DNA of 24,757 nucleotides from Clostridium sp. UBA3947 (GCA_002385545.1 DGDR01000036.1:1-24757), one strand, 5' to 3'. Positions 1 to 7,320 are shown, counted from the stretch's first letter. Translations and numbers: made by a program. The notes: generated from the sequence alone by a model not told the origin.

Positions 1-1
1 C

Positions 2-64
2 ATCAATCCAAGCGGCTCGAGCCACGTTGAGACGGTTTGTTTGATGTCTAAGGTTGAGGGATAG
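2..64 (+). CDS. Partial C-terminus resembling a 23S rRNA (uracil-5)-methyltransferase
   Basis: An open frame runs in from the left edge and stops at the TAG at 62-64. Its last residues read SSHVETVCLMSKVEG. The HVETVxLxS pattern is typical of the extreme C-terminus of RlmD/RumA-type rRNA uracil methyltransferases. Only about 20 residues are visible, so neither the catalytic domain nor the true gene length can be judged. The residues just before the motif (INPSGS) differ from the usual acidic/Phe-Pro context, so this could be a substituted or displaced 3' end. Many integrative elements of Firmicutes insert at the 3' end of this gene. Family assignment rests on one short motif. Confidence 0.35.
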   Translation: MNPSGSSHVETVCLMSKVEG

Positions 65-329
65 TAGGTGCAAAACCCCTTGATATATGGGCATTTGAGG
101 ATTTCGTAATTTTCACGAATGAGTGAGAATTAGGAAAACAACAGTCCAACAGAACATATCAACCGACAAAATCGCCATAGTTTAGACTGTGATTTGGATA
201 ACGCAAAAATTGAGTGGGCGATTTGGATGTCCTGTTTGGATAGTTTAGGCGGTGGATTGGATGTTGTTTTTTGACTGGATAGGATAGATATATTTATGTA
301 AAAAAACAATAGTAATTTACGAAAGTATA

Positions 330-360
330 GCAGATAAACCAACTCACATGGTTTATCTGC
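330..360. repeat. Perfect 12-bp inverted repeat (hairpin)
   Basis: GCAGATAAACCA at 330-341 is perfectly inverted at 349-360 around a 7-nt loop. No T-run follows on either strand, so it is not a textbook terminator. It lies in the roughly 450-bp non-coding stretch (65-517) before the XRE regulator. I see no gene in that stretch. The hairpin could be an operator, an RNA-processing hairpin, or a terminator remnant of an upstream gene. Confidence 0.6.
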
Positions 361-517
361 GAATTTCCTCTCATTGAGGTTTAATCAAAATATTGAGTAT
401 GGAGTTTATATAAAGGAATGCAACCGTCAGTTGACACATTGAATGGTGATGATTGGTAGTATGCAACCTTGCAAATTGCTATGCTTTATGTATAACAAAT
501 ACAAGGAGGAAACAAAA

Positions 518-1519
518 ATGATTTTCGCTGATAAACTGATACAACTTCGTAAAAAAAGCGGTTGGTCGCAAGAAGAATTAGCGGAACAAATGAATGTAAC
601 AAGACAGTCTGTTTCAAAATGGGAAGGGGCGCAATCTACACCAGACCTTGAAAAAATACTACGTCTTTCGGAATTGTTTGGAGTGAGTACAGACTATTTG
701 CTCAAAGATGAAATTGAGGAAACGGAATATATTGACTTTGATGAGGATGCTACTCTATTAAAGCGTATATCTATGGAAGAAGCGAATGCTTTTCTTTCTG
801 TAAAAGCTGTTACCTCAAAATGGGTAGCTTATGCAACTTTTTTATGTATTCTATCCCCAATATGTCTGCTTGTTTTAGGAGCAATGAGTGAAACGCCTGC
901 ATATGGCTTATCAGATAATGTGGCTGCGGGAATTGGAATGATTACTTTATTTACACTCGTTGCAATAGCAGTTGCCATATTTATTGCAAGCGGAAGTAAG
1001 ACTGCTCCGTTTGAGTATCTAGAAAAAGAAGTGTTTGAAACGGAATATGGCGTTAGCGGAATGGTTGAAGAACGTAAAAAGCAATACAAAAGCAAATATA
1101 CTACAAATAATATAACTGGAGCTTGCTTGTGTGTGCTATCCGTGATTCCCCTTTTTATAGGAGTGTTCTTCAATGACGAAAATGTTTTACTGTTGGCTAT
1201 AATGCTATCGTTAACTTTTGTCATTGCAGGTGTGGGGGTGGTTTTCTTTACCCGTAACGGTATCATTTGGGCAAGCTATGAAAAACTCTTACAAGAGGGC
1301 GATTATTCAAAAGCAAAAAAGAAAAACCACTCTGTTGCAGATGCTATATATACTGCTTATTGGTTAATTGCGACTGCAATATTTTTAGCCTACAGTTTTA
1401 CTACAAACAGGTGGGGATATAGTTGGATTATTTTGGTAGTCGCGGGTGTGCTGTTCCCTGCCGTTATCGGGATTGTCAATGTGTTCGAAAGAGGAAAATC
1501 AAGCGAAAAACATCGTTGA
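518..1519 (+). CDS. XRE-family HTH regulator with six-helix membrane domain
   Basis: Protein of 333 aa. Residues about 6-61 form a Cro/C1-type helix-turn-helix (LIQLRKKSGWSQEELAEQ..., with the recognition-helix segment TRQSVSKWE), so it should bind DNA. The rest contains about six hydrophobic helices, so the regulator is probably membrane-anchored and may sense an envelope or small-molecule signal. I chose the ATG at 518 because AAGGAGGA sits just upstream and the HTH begins within a few residues. An in-frame ATG at 443 has no ribosome site and would add 25 unrelated residues. XRE-plus-membrane proteins of this design are common in Clostridia and usually act as repressors. The target is unknown; no obvious partner gene adjoins it. 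Confidence 0.88.
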   Translation: MIFADKLIQLRKKSGWSQEELAEQMNVTRQSVSKWEGAQSTPDLEKILRLSELFGVSTDYLLKDEIEETEYIDFDEDATLLKRISMEEANAFLSVKAVTSKWVAYATFLCILSPICLLVLGAMSETPAYGLSDNVAAGIGMITLFTLVAIAVAIFIASGSKTAPFEYLEKEVFETEYGVSGMVEERKKQYKSKYTTNNITGACLCVLSVIPLFIGVFFNDENVLLLAIMLSLTFVIAGVGVVFFTRNGIIWASYEKLLQEGDYSKAKKKNHSVADAIYTAYWLIATAIFLAYSFTTNRWGYSWIILVVAGVLFPAVIGIVNVFERGKSSEKHR

Positions 1520-1949
1520 ACAGTTCCCGAAAATGTACCAAGTTTAGACATCAAAATCAAGGTATCGTTCCATCTGGAGTCAATAGTATTGATGTCCGAG
1601 TCAAAAAATAAGAAGGATGAAAATGACTATAAATAAGGGTCTTCTAGACATTGGAATATTCATTCGCTTGCTCTGCCTAAGATGTCATCAAAAAAAGTCC
1701 CGTTAACTTCAGATGTGTTATAATAGAACTTGCAATAAATGGTATAAAAAGCCGGGTATAGCTATCAGATGAATGTTATAGTAACGCCACAGTTGGAAAA
1801 GGATTTATATTTGATTAGAATGTGGGAGGTGGTACACTGTTTGAGTATAAGTTGCTGAGTGGGCGAAGTTACTTGTATTACTAAGATAAGAAGTCTTGAT
1901 ATGAATACCTTTACTGATGAAATAACTATGTTTGAGAGGAGGAGAGAAA
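1520..1949. other. 430-bp intergenic region with a possible extended -10 promoter
   Basis: No convincing gene is visible. It holds an 8-bp inverted repeat (1547-1554 with 1589-1596), described separately. It also holds TGTTATAAT at 1716-1724, a good extended -10 element without a clear -35. If used, this would leave a leader of about 220 nt before the transglutaminase-like gene. I recognise no riboswitch in that leader. Confidence 0.4.
1547..1596. repeat. Interrupted inverted repeat, copy 1
   Basis: GACATCAA at 1547-1554 is inverted as TTGATGTC at 1589-1596, with 34 nt between. A similar element (AGACATCAA ... GAGTC ... ATTGATGT) occurs at 2927-2975, on the other side of the transglutaminase-like gene. 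Both begin a few dozen bases after the stop codon of the gene before them. Function unknown. Confidence 0.4.
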
Positions 1950-2879
1950 ATGAGAAGAGATATATTAGAGCATTATAAAAGTACAGGAACTTATACATAT
2001 GCAGGTCCATATGTAGAGTATTTTAAGAGCTTGCCCGATGACATACGTCAATTGGGAAATCTTACTTGCTCACAAGTAATCCATCGTGTTACTCTACGTG
2101 AAGGAAATTCAGGCGCCAATTCAGATTTGAGATATGGTGATATGACAAAGTTTCCTTGGTACCGGCTTCGCTGCGAAGATGATGTATTAATGACAGCTGT
2201 AGCGATGACAGCAGAGCTTTTTAGACTGGATGACAGAGGTTTTACATTCCAAAGAGCCACAGAAAACAAGATTGTCGTTACCTGCAGATATGTATCAGTT
2301 CTAATGTCTGCAATCCTCAAAGCAAAGGGAATACCATGCCGTTCAAGGGCTGGATTTGCACCATATTTTGCAGAAAACCGAAGCGGTGATCATTGGATAA
2401 ATCAGTATTGGAATGACAAAGAAGACAGATGGGTAAATTTTGATGCTGATGGCTTTTTTGATGAAAAAGATTTAGGTTTTGATCAATATGACATACCAAT
2501 GGATTGCTTTGACTGGTCAGCAAAAGCATGGCTTGATATTCGGAGTGGAAAAGCAGATGGCTCGCGATATGTGTATTCGGACGGATTAGGCACGAATTCG
2601 CTGAAAGCAGTCATACGAAGTATATTCTATGATTTTCATGCTTTAATGAATGATGAAATATCATACAAATTTCAGCCTTGCTATATAGATGGCAAATTCG
2701 AAAAACTAACAGAAGAAGATCTGGTTGAAATTGACGAGCTGGCGATACTGATGCTGGAACCCGATTTGAATTTTGACAAGCTTCGTGAAATCTGGGATAC
2801 AAATCGCAAGTATCGAATTATGAATAGCCCACTAGTAGGAGATTGGGATAATCAATATATTATACAGAAAATCGATTGA
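1950..2879 (+). CDS. Transglutaminase-like (cysteine protease fold) domain protein
   Basis: Protein of 309 aa. The core holds a papain-like/transglutaminase triad: Cys112 in TCRYVSVLMSAILKAKGIPC, His148 in SGDHWINQYW and Asp165 in WVNFDADGFF. The spacing and flanking residues are typical of the transglutaminase-like superfamily. Bacterial members are usually peptidases or amidases rather than protein cross-linkers, and the substrate here is unknown. There is no signal peptide or membrane helix, so it is probably cytoplasmic. AGGAGG at 1937-1942 supports the ATG at 1950; an in-frame TTG at 1932 would overlap the ribosome site and is rejected. The gene stands alone between two intergenic regions that carry similar inverted repeats. 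Confidence 0.82.
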   Translation: MRRDILEHYKSTGTYTYAGPYVEYFKSLPDDIRQLGNLTCSQVIHRVTLREGNSGANSDLRYGDMTKFPWYRLRCEDDVLMTAVAMTAELFRLDDRGFTFQRATENKIVVTCRYVSVLMSAILKAKGIPCRSRAGFAPYFAENRSGDHWINQYWNDKEDRWVNFDADGFFDEKDLGFDQYDIPMDCFDWSAKAWLDIRSGKADGSRYVYSDGLGTNSLKAVIRSIFYDFHALMNDEISYKFQPCYIDGKFEKLTEEDLVEIDELAILMLEPDLNFDKLREIWDTNRKYRIMNSPLVGDWDNQYIIQKID

Positions 2880-2927
2880 ATCGATTGACATGTTCTCTCA
2901 AACAGATGTTTTAGAAAATGCCCCATA

Positions 2928-2975
2928 GACATCAATTCCATCAACTCGCCCCAGCTTGAGTCCATTAATTGATGT
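2928..2975. repeat. Interrupted inverted repeat, copy 2
   Basis: ACATCAATT at 2929-2937 is inverted as AATTGATGT at 2967-2975 with a 29-nt centre. It resembles the element at 1547-1596 in its ends, overall span (about 48 nt) and an internal GAGTC. The two copies bracket the transglutaminase-like gene. Confidence 0.4.
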
Positions 2976-3021
2976 AGAAAAAAGTTAATTAAAATAAACT
3001 ATGATTTGGAGGAACATTATA

Positions 3022-3435
3022 GTGAAGTATGAGATATCTTGTGGTGCAGTGGTCTACACCCGTAAAAATGATAATATATTATATGTCATTGTCAAATCAA
3101 CCGAAGGCTATTTTGGCTTTCCCAAAGGTCATATGGAGAAAAATGAGACTGAAGAACAAACAGCCATTCGAGAGATTTTCGAGGAAACAGGACTAAAGGT
3201 TAATATTATCCCTGGTTTCAAAACTATAAACGAATATCCTATACCCCATAAAGAAGTGACTATAAAAAGAGTAATATATTTTCTAGCAGAGTATGATAAT
3301 CAAAATATTAGGTATCAAAAAGATGAACTGCTAGGTGCTTATCTAATGACCTATGAGGAAGCAATATCTCTTTTTCAATTTGATAACTTAAAAAAAGTGC
3401 TTGATAAGGCAAGAGACTTTATCACTGGGCGGTAA
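3022..3435 (+). CDS. Nudix hydrolase, Ap4A-hydrolase-like
   Basis: Protein of 137 aa, a normal length for a single-domain Nudix enzyme. Residues 36-58 match the Nudix box GX5EX7REUXEEXGU at every fixed position (GHMEKNE ... REIFEETGL), so the Mg-binding glutamates are intact. The segment before the box, GYFGFPKGHME, resembles asymmetric bis(5'-nucleosyl)-tetraphosphatases (NUDT2-like), which cleave Ap4A to ATP and AMP. Substrate choice cannot be proven from sequence. I chose the GTG at 3022 because GGAGG at 3008-3012 lies 9 nt upstream and the fold begins at once (KYEISCGAVVYTR). The ATG at 3001 would place the ribosome site inside the gene. Confidence 0.87.
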   Translation: MKYEISCGAVVYTRKNDNILYVIVKSTEGYFGFPKGHMEKNETEEQTAIREIFEETGLKVNIIPGFKTINEYPIPHKEVTIKRVIYFLAEYDNQNIRYQKDELLGAYLMTYEEAISLFQFDNLKKVLDKARDFITGR

Positions 3436-3562
3436 CAAGTTGATAATTGAAAAACACTAGCTTGATTGACTACTAGACATAAAAGAGACTTACACGGTGG
3501 AAGTTTAATTTCCTTGTTATGGCCAAGGTAGAGTTTTATTAGAAATACAGAATAAAAAAGCA

Positions 3563-3593
3563 TTGACATTGACGTTAGGTAATAGTTTATAGT
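3563..3593 (+). promoter_or_regulatory. MerR-type promoter with 19-bp spacer
   Basis: TTGACA at 3563-3568 and TATAGT at 3588-3593 are separated by 19 bp, the over-long spacer typical of promoters activated by MerR-family regulators. The spacer contains GACGTTAGGTAATAG, which resembles operators I recall for Mta/TipA-type regulators. It lies directly before the MerR/TipAS gene and would give a 5' leader of only about 15 nt, so autoregulation is the simplest reading. Confidence 0.6.
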
Positions 3594-3615
3594 TGTTTCT
3601 AGAGGAGGTGATGAT

Positions 3616-4371
3616 TTGGAGTATACAGTTAATAAGCTAGCAAAGCTTGCAGGAGTTAGCACTAGAACCTTGAGGTACTATGATGAGATTGGTTTGCTTA
3701 AACCAGCTAGAGTGAGTTCAAACAGTTATAGGATCTATGGTCAAAAGGAGATTGATCGCCTGCAGCAGATAATGCTATACAGGGAGCTAGATCTGCCGCT
3801 AGAGGATATTAAAAATATTCTTGACGAGAAGAGTTTTGATGGAGAAAAAGCACTCCAAAATCATCTCACTGCCCTACTTGTTAAGAGGGAGCGAATTGAT
3901 CTACTTATTAATAACGTAGAGAAGACTATTAAAGCTTTGAAAGGAGAAACAACTATGAGTAACAAAGAGAAGTTTGATGGTTTTGGACAAAAACTTGTTA
4001 ATGAAAATGAGCGCAGATACGGTAAGGAAATCCGTGAGAAATATGGTGATGAAGCTGTTGAACGCTCAAATGCAAAAGTCAGTGGTATGACAAAAGAGCA
4101 GTATGCAGAAGTTGAAAAACTGTCTAAAGAATTAAATGACATGCTAAGAGCCGCGACAGAGCTAGGAGACCCTGCTAGTGAACTTGCACAAGAAGTATGT
4201 GAAAAGCACAAACAATGGCTCTGCTATTATTGGGGAGAATACAGCAAAGAAGCTCACCTAGGACTTGCACAAATGTATGTAGATGACCCCCGCTTTACAG
4301 AATACTACGACAAGATAGCAAAGGGAGCTACTAAGTTTCTGCGCGATGCCCTTCAGATTTATTGCAGCTAA
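3616..4371 (+). CDS. MerR-family regulator with TipAS ligand-binding domain
   Basis: Protein of 251 aa. Residues 1-70 are a MerR winged helix (YTVNKLAKLAGVSTRTLRYY, then GLLKPARVSSNSYRIY). Residues about 75-110 form the dimer coiled coil. Residues about 128-248 form a TipAS domain ending with the typical LAQMYVDDPRFTEYYDKIA...FLRDAL segment. Known relatives are TipA of Streptomyces and Mta of Bacillus, which bind thiopeptide or other hydrophobic drugs and activate efflux or resistance genes and themselves. The length fits this class. The start is TTG at 3616 after a perfect AGGAGGTGAT (3603-3612); the ATG at 3611 leads to an early stop. A second ribosome site and ATG inside the gene at 3955 could produce the ligand domain alone. 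No efflux gene follows directly, so its targets besides itself are unknown. Confidence 0.9.
   Translation: MEYTVNKLAKLAGVSTRTLRYYDEIGLLKPARVSSNSYRIYGQKEIDRLQQIMLYRELDLPLEDIKNILDEKSFDGEKALQNHLTALLVKRERIDLLINNVEKTIKALKGETTMSNKEKFDGFGQKLVNENERRYGKEIREKYGDEAVERSNAKVSGMTKEQYAEVEKLSKELNDMLRAATELGDPASELAQEVCEKHKQWLCYYWGEYSKEAHLGLAQMYVDDPRFTEYYDKIAKGATKFLRDALQIYCS
3955..4371 (+). CDS. Candidate internal-start product: TipAS domain alone
   Basis: Within the MerR/TipAS gene, AAGGAG at 3941-3946 lies 8 nt before an in-frame ATG at 3955 (MSNKEKFDGF). This start falls between the coiled coil and the TipAS domain and would give a 138-aa protein that is only the ligand-binding domain. Streptomyces tipA is known to make exactly such a second product (TipAS, about 144 aa) in addition to the full-length activator. 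The ribosome site and position are seen directly; translation is inferred. Confidence 0.5.
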   Translation: MSNKEKFDGFGQKLVNENERRYGKEIREKYGDEAVERSNAKVSGMTKEQYAEVEKLSKELNDMLRAATELGDPASELAQEVCEKHKQWLCYYWGEYSKEAHLGLAQMYVDDPRFTEYYDKIAKGATKFLRDALQIYCS

Positions 4372-4418
4372 TATTCTAATATATCTTTACTTCAAAATTG
4401 CTAGGTATATAGTCAGTC

Positions 4419-5126
4419 CTAGAAATCAAAGGTCCAGCCAAAGTCACCATGATAGATCATTTGCTTTGACATGCCACCATCAATACAAAAATCTTGCCCG
4501 GTTATAAAACTGGCTTTATCGCTGCATAGGTAAAGCACCATATTGGCAATATCAAGGGGGTTACCCACTCTTTTAACGGGATGTTGCTCAGCATCCGGTC
4601 CCTCATAAGCTTTAAAATCAGTATCAATCCAACCAGGGGATATCGAGTTAACCCGTACCTTACCGGCAAGAGTAATTGCTAGGCAATGAGTAAGGGTGGT
4701 TATAGCTCCTTTAGCTGCGGTATAGCTTTCGGTATTTGGCTGACTCATCTTAGCTCTAGTTGAAGAAATATTGACTATGCATGCGCCCTTATTAAAATGG
4801 TTCAGAAAAAGCTTTGAAAGCATAAATGGAGCAGCAGCGCCTACCTTTAAGGCATAATTAAATTCATCATAGGAACAGTCCATGAGTCCACCTTTTGAAA
4901 TCATGGCGTTATTGATAAGATAATCGATTTTTTGGTAATCACCGATTACTTTTTCCACAAAGGAATGAAGTATCTCCTCATTTGCAATGTCCCCAACAAA
5001 ATAATCGTTTTCCTTAAGATCGATTATACAAACATTAGACCCTTTTTTTCTGAATTCATCACAGATGGTTTTTCCTATGCCCGAAGCGCCACCTGTTACA
5101 ACAACAGTCTTATTTTTAAAGTCCAT
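4419..5126 (-). CDS. Short-chain dehydrogenase/reductase (classical SDR)
   Basis: Protein of 235 aa with all classical SDR signatures: TGGASGIG at residues 11-18 (NAD(P) binding), NNA at 72-74, and catalytic Ser122, Tyr135 and Lys139 in NISSTR...SYTAAKGA. These are followed by NSISPGWIDTD and a C-terminal ITGQDFCIDGGMS segment, as in FabG-like enzymes. It should oxidise or reduce an alcohol or ketone with NAD(P); substrate unknown. I chose the ATG at 5126 because GGAGG overlaps the in-frame ATG four codons upstream and is correctly spaced for this one. The gene is convergent with the MerR gene and 101 bp downstream of the DUF2871 gene. Confidence 0.88.
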   Translation of the reverse strand: MDFKNKTVVVTGGASGIGKTICDEFRKKGSNVCIIDLKENDYFVGDIANEEILHSFVEKVIGDYQKIDYLINNAMISKGGLMDCSYDEFNYALKVGAAAPFMLSKLFLNHFNKGACIVNISSTRAKMSQPNTESYTAAKGAITTLTHCLAITLAGKVRVNSISPGWIDTDFKAYEGPDAEQHPVKRVGNPLDIANMVLYLCSDKASFITGQDFCIDGGMSKQMIYHGDFGWTFDF

Positions 5127-5158
5127 AATTTCCTCCATGAATTTATCAAATAAATACT

Positions 5159-5170
5159 TATACTAGTATA
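5159..5170. promoter_or_regulatory. Perfect 12-bp palindrome, possible operator
   Basis: TATACTAGTATA is fully self-complementary. It lies 33 bp upstream of the SDR start codon and downstream of the DUF2871 gene. Its position suits a repressor site for the SDR gene, but the bound protein is unknown. Confidence 0.3.
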
Positions 5171-5183
5171 TCAATGACAATAT

Positions 5184-5217
5184 TACCCCTTTTACTGGAT
5201 GCCTAATAAAAGGGGTA
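5184..5217. repeat. 11-bp inverted repeat downstream of the DUF2871 gene
   Basis: TACCCCTTTTA at 5184-5194 pairs perfectly with TAAAAGGGGTA at 5207-5217 around a 12-nt loop. It sits 10 bp after the stop codon of the minus-strand DUF2871 gene, where a terminator is expected. However, no U-tract follows the stem on either strand. It may act as an mRNA 3'-end stabiliser or a weak terminator separating that gene from the SDR gene. Confidence 0.5.
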
Positions 5218-5227
5218 GTAAGCATAT

Positions 5228-5665
5228 TTATTGTTTACTCTTGCTGCTATATAGATCATTGATTCTGTTAAGCAATATTAGAAAGAATAGGACATAAGCT
5301 ATTGCCATTATTATATGGCCTAAGCCTGCTATACCTGAGATCGATGAATCTATCATTGTAGATATATCAAGTTTTAATACCTCTACATATCCGCGTACTG
5401 CCATCATTACAACAGTTAATACAAGCCCGATATTGTAAGTTATAAAGAATCCATTAAATCTCTTATTCTTAGTTAGTTCAAATAATTTCTCTAGTATTAG
5501 AACAATTATAAAGAAAAACATCCCTAAGACTAATACATGAGTATGTAGGCCACTTAAGACTGTTTCTCCTGTATAGTCATTTAATTTTGTAAATTCCCTA
5601 TAAAATACTCCTAGAAACATACCTAACATAGAATAAAAGAAACTTAGCTTTGCAATTTTTCTCAT
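5228..5665 (-). CDS. DUF2871-like four-helix membrane protein
   Basis: Protein of 145 aa, hydrophobic almost throughout, with about four membrane helices (near residues 6-22, 40-60, 75-92 and 112-133). The segment SGLHTHVLVLGMFFF, with two histidines at the start of helix 2, and the sequence overall look like the DUF2871 family, whose function is unknown. The paired His residues could bind a metal or haem, but nothing shows that. The start has a GGGGTG-like ribosome site. It lies upstream of and in the same direction as the SDR gene, but the gap holds an inverted repeat and a palindrome, so co-transcription is uncertain. Confidence 0.7.
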   Translation of the reverse strand: MRKIAKLSFFYSMLGMFLGVFYREFTKLNDYTGETVLSGLHTHVLVLGMFFFIIVLILEKLFELTKNKRFNGFFITYNIGLVLTVVMMAVRGYVEVLKLDISTMIDSSISGIAGLGHIIMAIAYVLFFLILLNRINDLYSSKSKQ

Positions 5666-5937
5666 AATACACCCCTAATCATTTTGATTTATTTGAAATC
5701 TATACATGTTATTCATATCTTGCAAGCATATTTTACCATTAGCCATATATAAAAACAATACACTAGAATAAGGGCTTTGGATAGTACTAAAGACTAGATA
5801 TTCCAAGGGACTGCATGTTTTCTTTGACCTGTCATCTAAAAGCAAAAAGCAGTTAAATATTAGTTAAGTATACAGTTGATAGTAACCTCCGTTTTTAATC
5901 TAATGTTATTACTTGTAGCTGGTAAGGGGAGGTTTTT

Positions 5938-6360
5938 ATGCAAAACTTTGGGATGTTTATGTTGTGGTTTTGGCTGTCCTATGCCATTGCAACAATTATC
6001 GGTATACTACATACAGTATTTAATATTTATGTTCTAAAAATGAGTCCAATGGATGAAAAGAGTATGGGTGAAGGTTACGAGAGGACAAAACCATGGCACC
6101 CACTGTATAATATTATTCTTTTCACGATTTTTGGCTGGCTCTACATGAGATCTTTGCCTATGCCACACTTTAAAGAAGCCCTCATCACTGGTGCAATATG
6201 GGCAGGAATCTGCGTTTTATTTGATGTTTTTGGATGGGTAATAATAAAGCATCCTTGGAGTCTTAGCTTCAAAGAATTCTATATCGATTATCAACCATGG
6301 ATTAGCCTGATTTACTTGGCCATACTACTAGGCCCGATAATCGGATACCTTATACTTTAA
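5938..6360 (+). CDS. Small four-helix membrane protein, function unknown
   Basis: Protein of 140 aa with a strong ribosome site (GGGGAGG at 5926-5932, 5 nt before the ATG). About four membrane helices are visible: residues 5-30, 57-72, 80-104 and 119-139. Polar loops are rich in Trp, Pro and His (RTKPWHPLYN, KHPWSLSFKEFYIDYQPW). I do not recognise the family with confidence. It is divergent from the DUF2871 gene and followed by a broken ferredoxin gene. Nothing in its surroundings suggests a role. Confidence 0.72.
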   Translation: MQNFGMFMLWFWLSYAIATIIGILHTVFNIYVLKMSPMDEKSMGEGYERTKPWHPLYNIILFTIFGWLYMRSLPMPHFKEALITGAIWAGICVLFDVFGWVIIKHPWSLSFKEFYIDYQPWISLIYLAILLGPIIGYLIL

Positions 6361-6385
6361 TTATAAGTTATTAATTTATGTTTAG

Positions 6386-6934
6386 CATACTACTTATGGT
6401 GGATCTTGGGGATATGCTCTAAAGGACATAAGGGAAGCCTTATCTGACAAAGAGATAATATTGCAAGAATACAAAATCAAAACACCTGGTAACTACATAC
6501 TAGAATATAGTGCATTTCCGAGATCCTATCAGGAAGGTATACTTAAAAAAGCTGAGCGTAAGATAAGCAAAATTGCCAGCTCAATACTTGAGAGCAAAAG
6601 GACAGGGTATATAAAGGCCAATCTATTAGCTAGAATGTTTCATAAACGGTCTGATAAGCAAAGGAGTAAATTTTCCGAGCTAGGCTCTGAATTTTTTGCT
6701 AGTGATAAATGCCTAAACTGTTACCAGTGCGTAAAATTATGCCCCACTGATAATATTACTTTAAGTGAAGGTATCCTAGTATGGGGAAGTAAGTGTGCCC
6801 AGTGTATGGCATGTATCCAGTGGTGTCCTCAAAAGGCAGTATCCCATCCCTTAGCGAAAAAAAGCAGAAAAAACTATACTAACCCTAAGGTAACAATAAG
6901 CCAAAGAGGCGACCTTGTATTAAAGGAAAATTAA
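6386..6934 (+). pseudogene. C-terminal half of an EFR1-type flavodoxin/ferredoxin protein
   Basis: The open frame from just after the TAG at 6383-6385 to the TAA at 6934 reads TTYGGSWGYALKDIRE, then KTPGNYI, and ends with two ferredoxin motifs, CLNCYQCVKLCP and CAQCMACIQWCP, which would hold two 4Fe-4S clusters. EFR1-family proteins have an N-terminal flavodoxin domain of about 130 residues whose last part contains the YGG segment. Here that domain is lost and no ribosome site or ATG precedes the remaining frame. The electron-transfer protein is therefore 5'-truncated. A TTG at 6461 could in principle start a 157-aa ferredoxin, but it lacks a ribosome site. Confidence 0.72.
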
Positions 6935-6977
6935 TGTTTGCGACCCTTAATAATTTTGATATGGTATTAAAAAATAT

Positions 6978-7313
6978 TTAATAATCAAAGATAATGAAAA
7001 GAAATAGCAACATTTTTCCTAGAGCAATTCCAAGGAGGATCTCATTTTTGTATCTCTCCCATACTCTTTTGCTTTGTACTACATGCATAGAGGCAAAAGC
7101 TTGAGCATCCTCTGGATCAAGCTCTAGTAACAGGGCTTCATCCTTTACCAATACAGTATGTTCTGGGAGAATATATGTTGATGCTCGTATAATATTGCTG
7201 GACATAGGAGGAATAAGCCATCAATCCTATCTGCCATCTTGTATACTAGGCCCCTGGCTAGTAAAGCTCCATTCTTTATCGTGATAAAAGCAGATTTGTT
7301 GCTATAAGGAGGA
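6978..7313 (-). pseudogene. Alpha/beta-hydrolase internal fragment, frameshifted
   Basis: Two minus-strand frames read as one protein. The first, from about 7313 to about 7195, gives SNKSAFITIKNGALLARG and then VYKMADRIDGLFLLCP. The second, from about 7205 to 6978, gives YILPEHTVLVKDEALLLELD and then VQSKRVWERYKNEIL. Together they resemble the part of an alpha/beta hydrolase that follows the nucleophile elbow, including a GL(F/L)LLCP strand. The N-terminal half with the catalytic Ser is missing, a frameshift lies near 7195-7205, and the C-terminus ends in an unrelated hydrophobic tail. No ribosome site precedes the ATG at 7205. Family assignment is from pattern memory. Confidence 0.5.
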
Positions 7314-7320
7314 TTTTAAG

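Noticed and set aside
130..342. Minus-strand reading frame of 70 codons near the left end
   Set aside because: No ribosome site, low-complexity hydrophobic start, no family resemblance, and it ends within A/T-rich filler.
829..1266. Minus-strand reading frame inside the XRE regulator gene
   Set aside because: Antisense shadow of a clear gene; composition follows the complementary codons and there is no ribosome site.
1423..1611. 62-codon plus-strand frame overlapping the end of the XRE gene
   Set aside because: Basic, Cys/Arg-rich, out-of-frame translation of the XRE 3' end with no start signal.
1770..1859. 29-codon frame (MNVIVTPQLEKDL...) before the transglutaminase-like gene
   Set aside because: No ribosome site and no recognisable pattern; likely chance.
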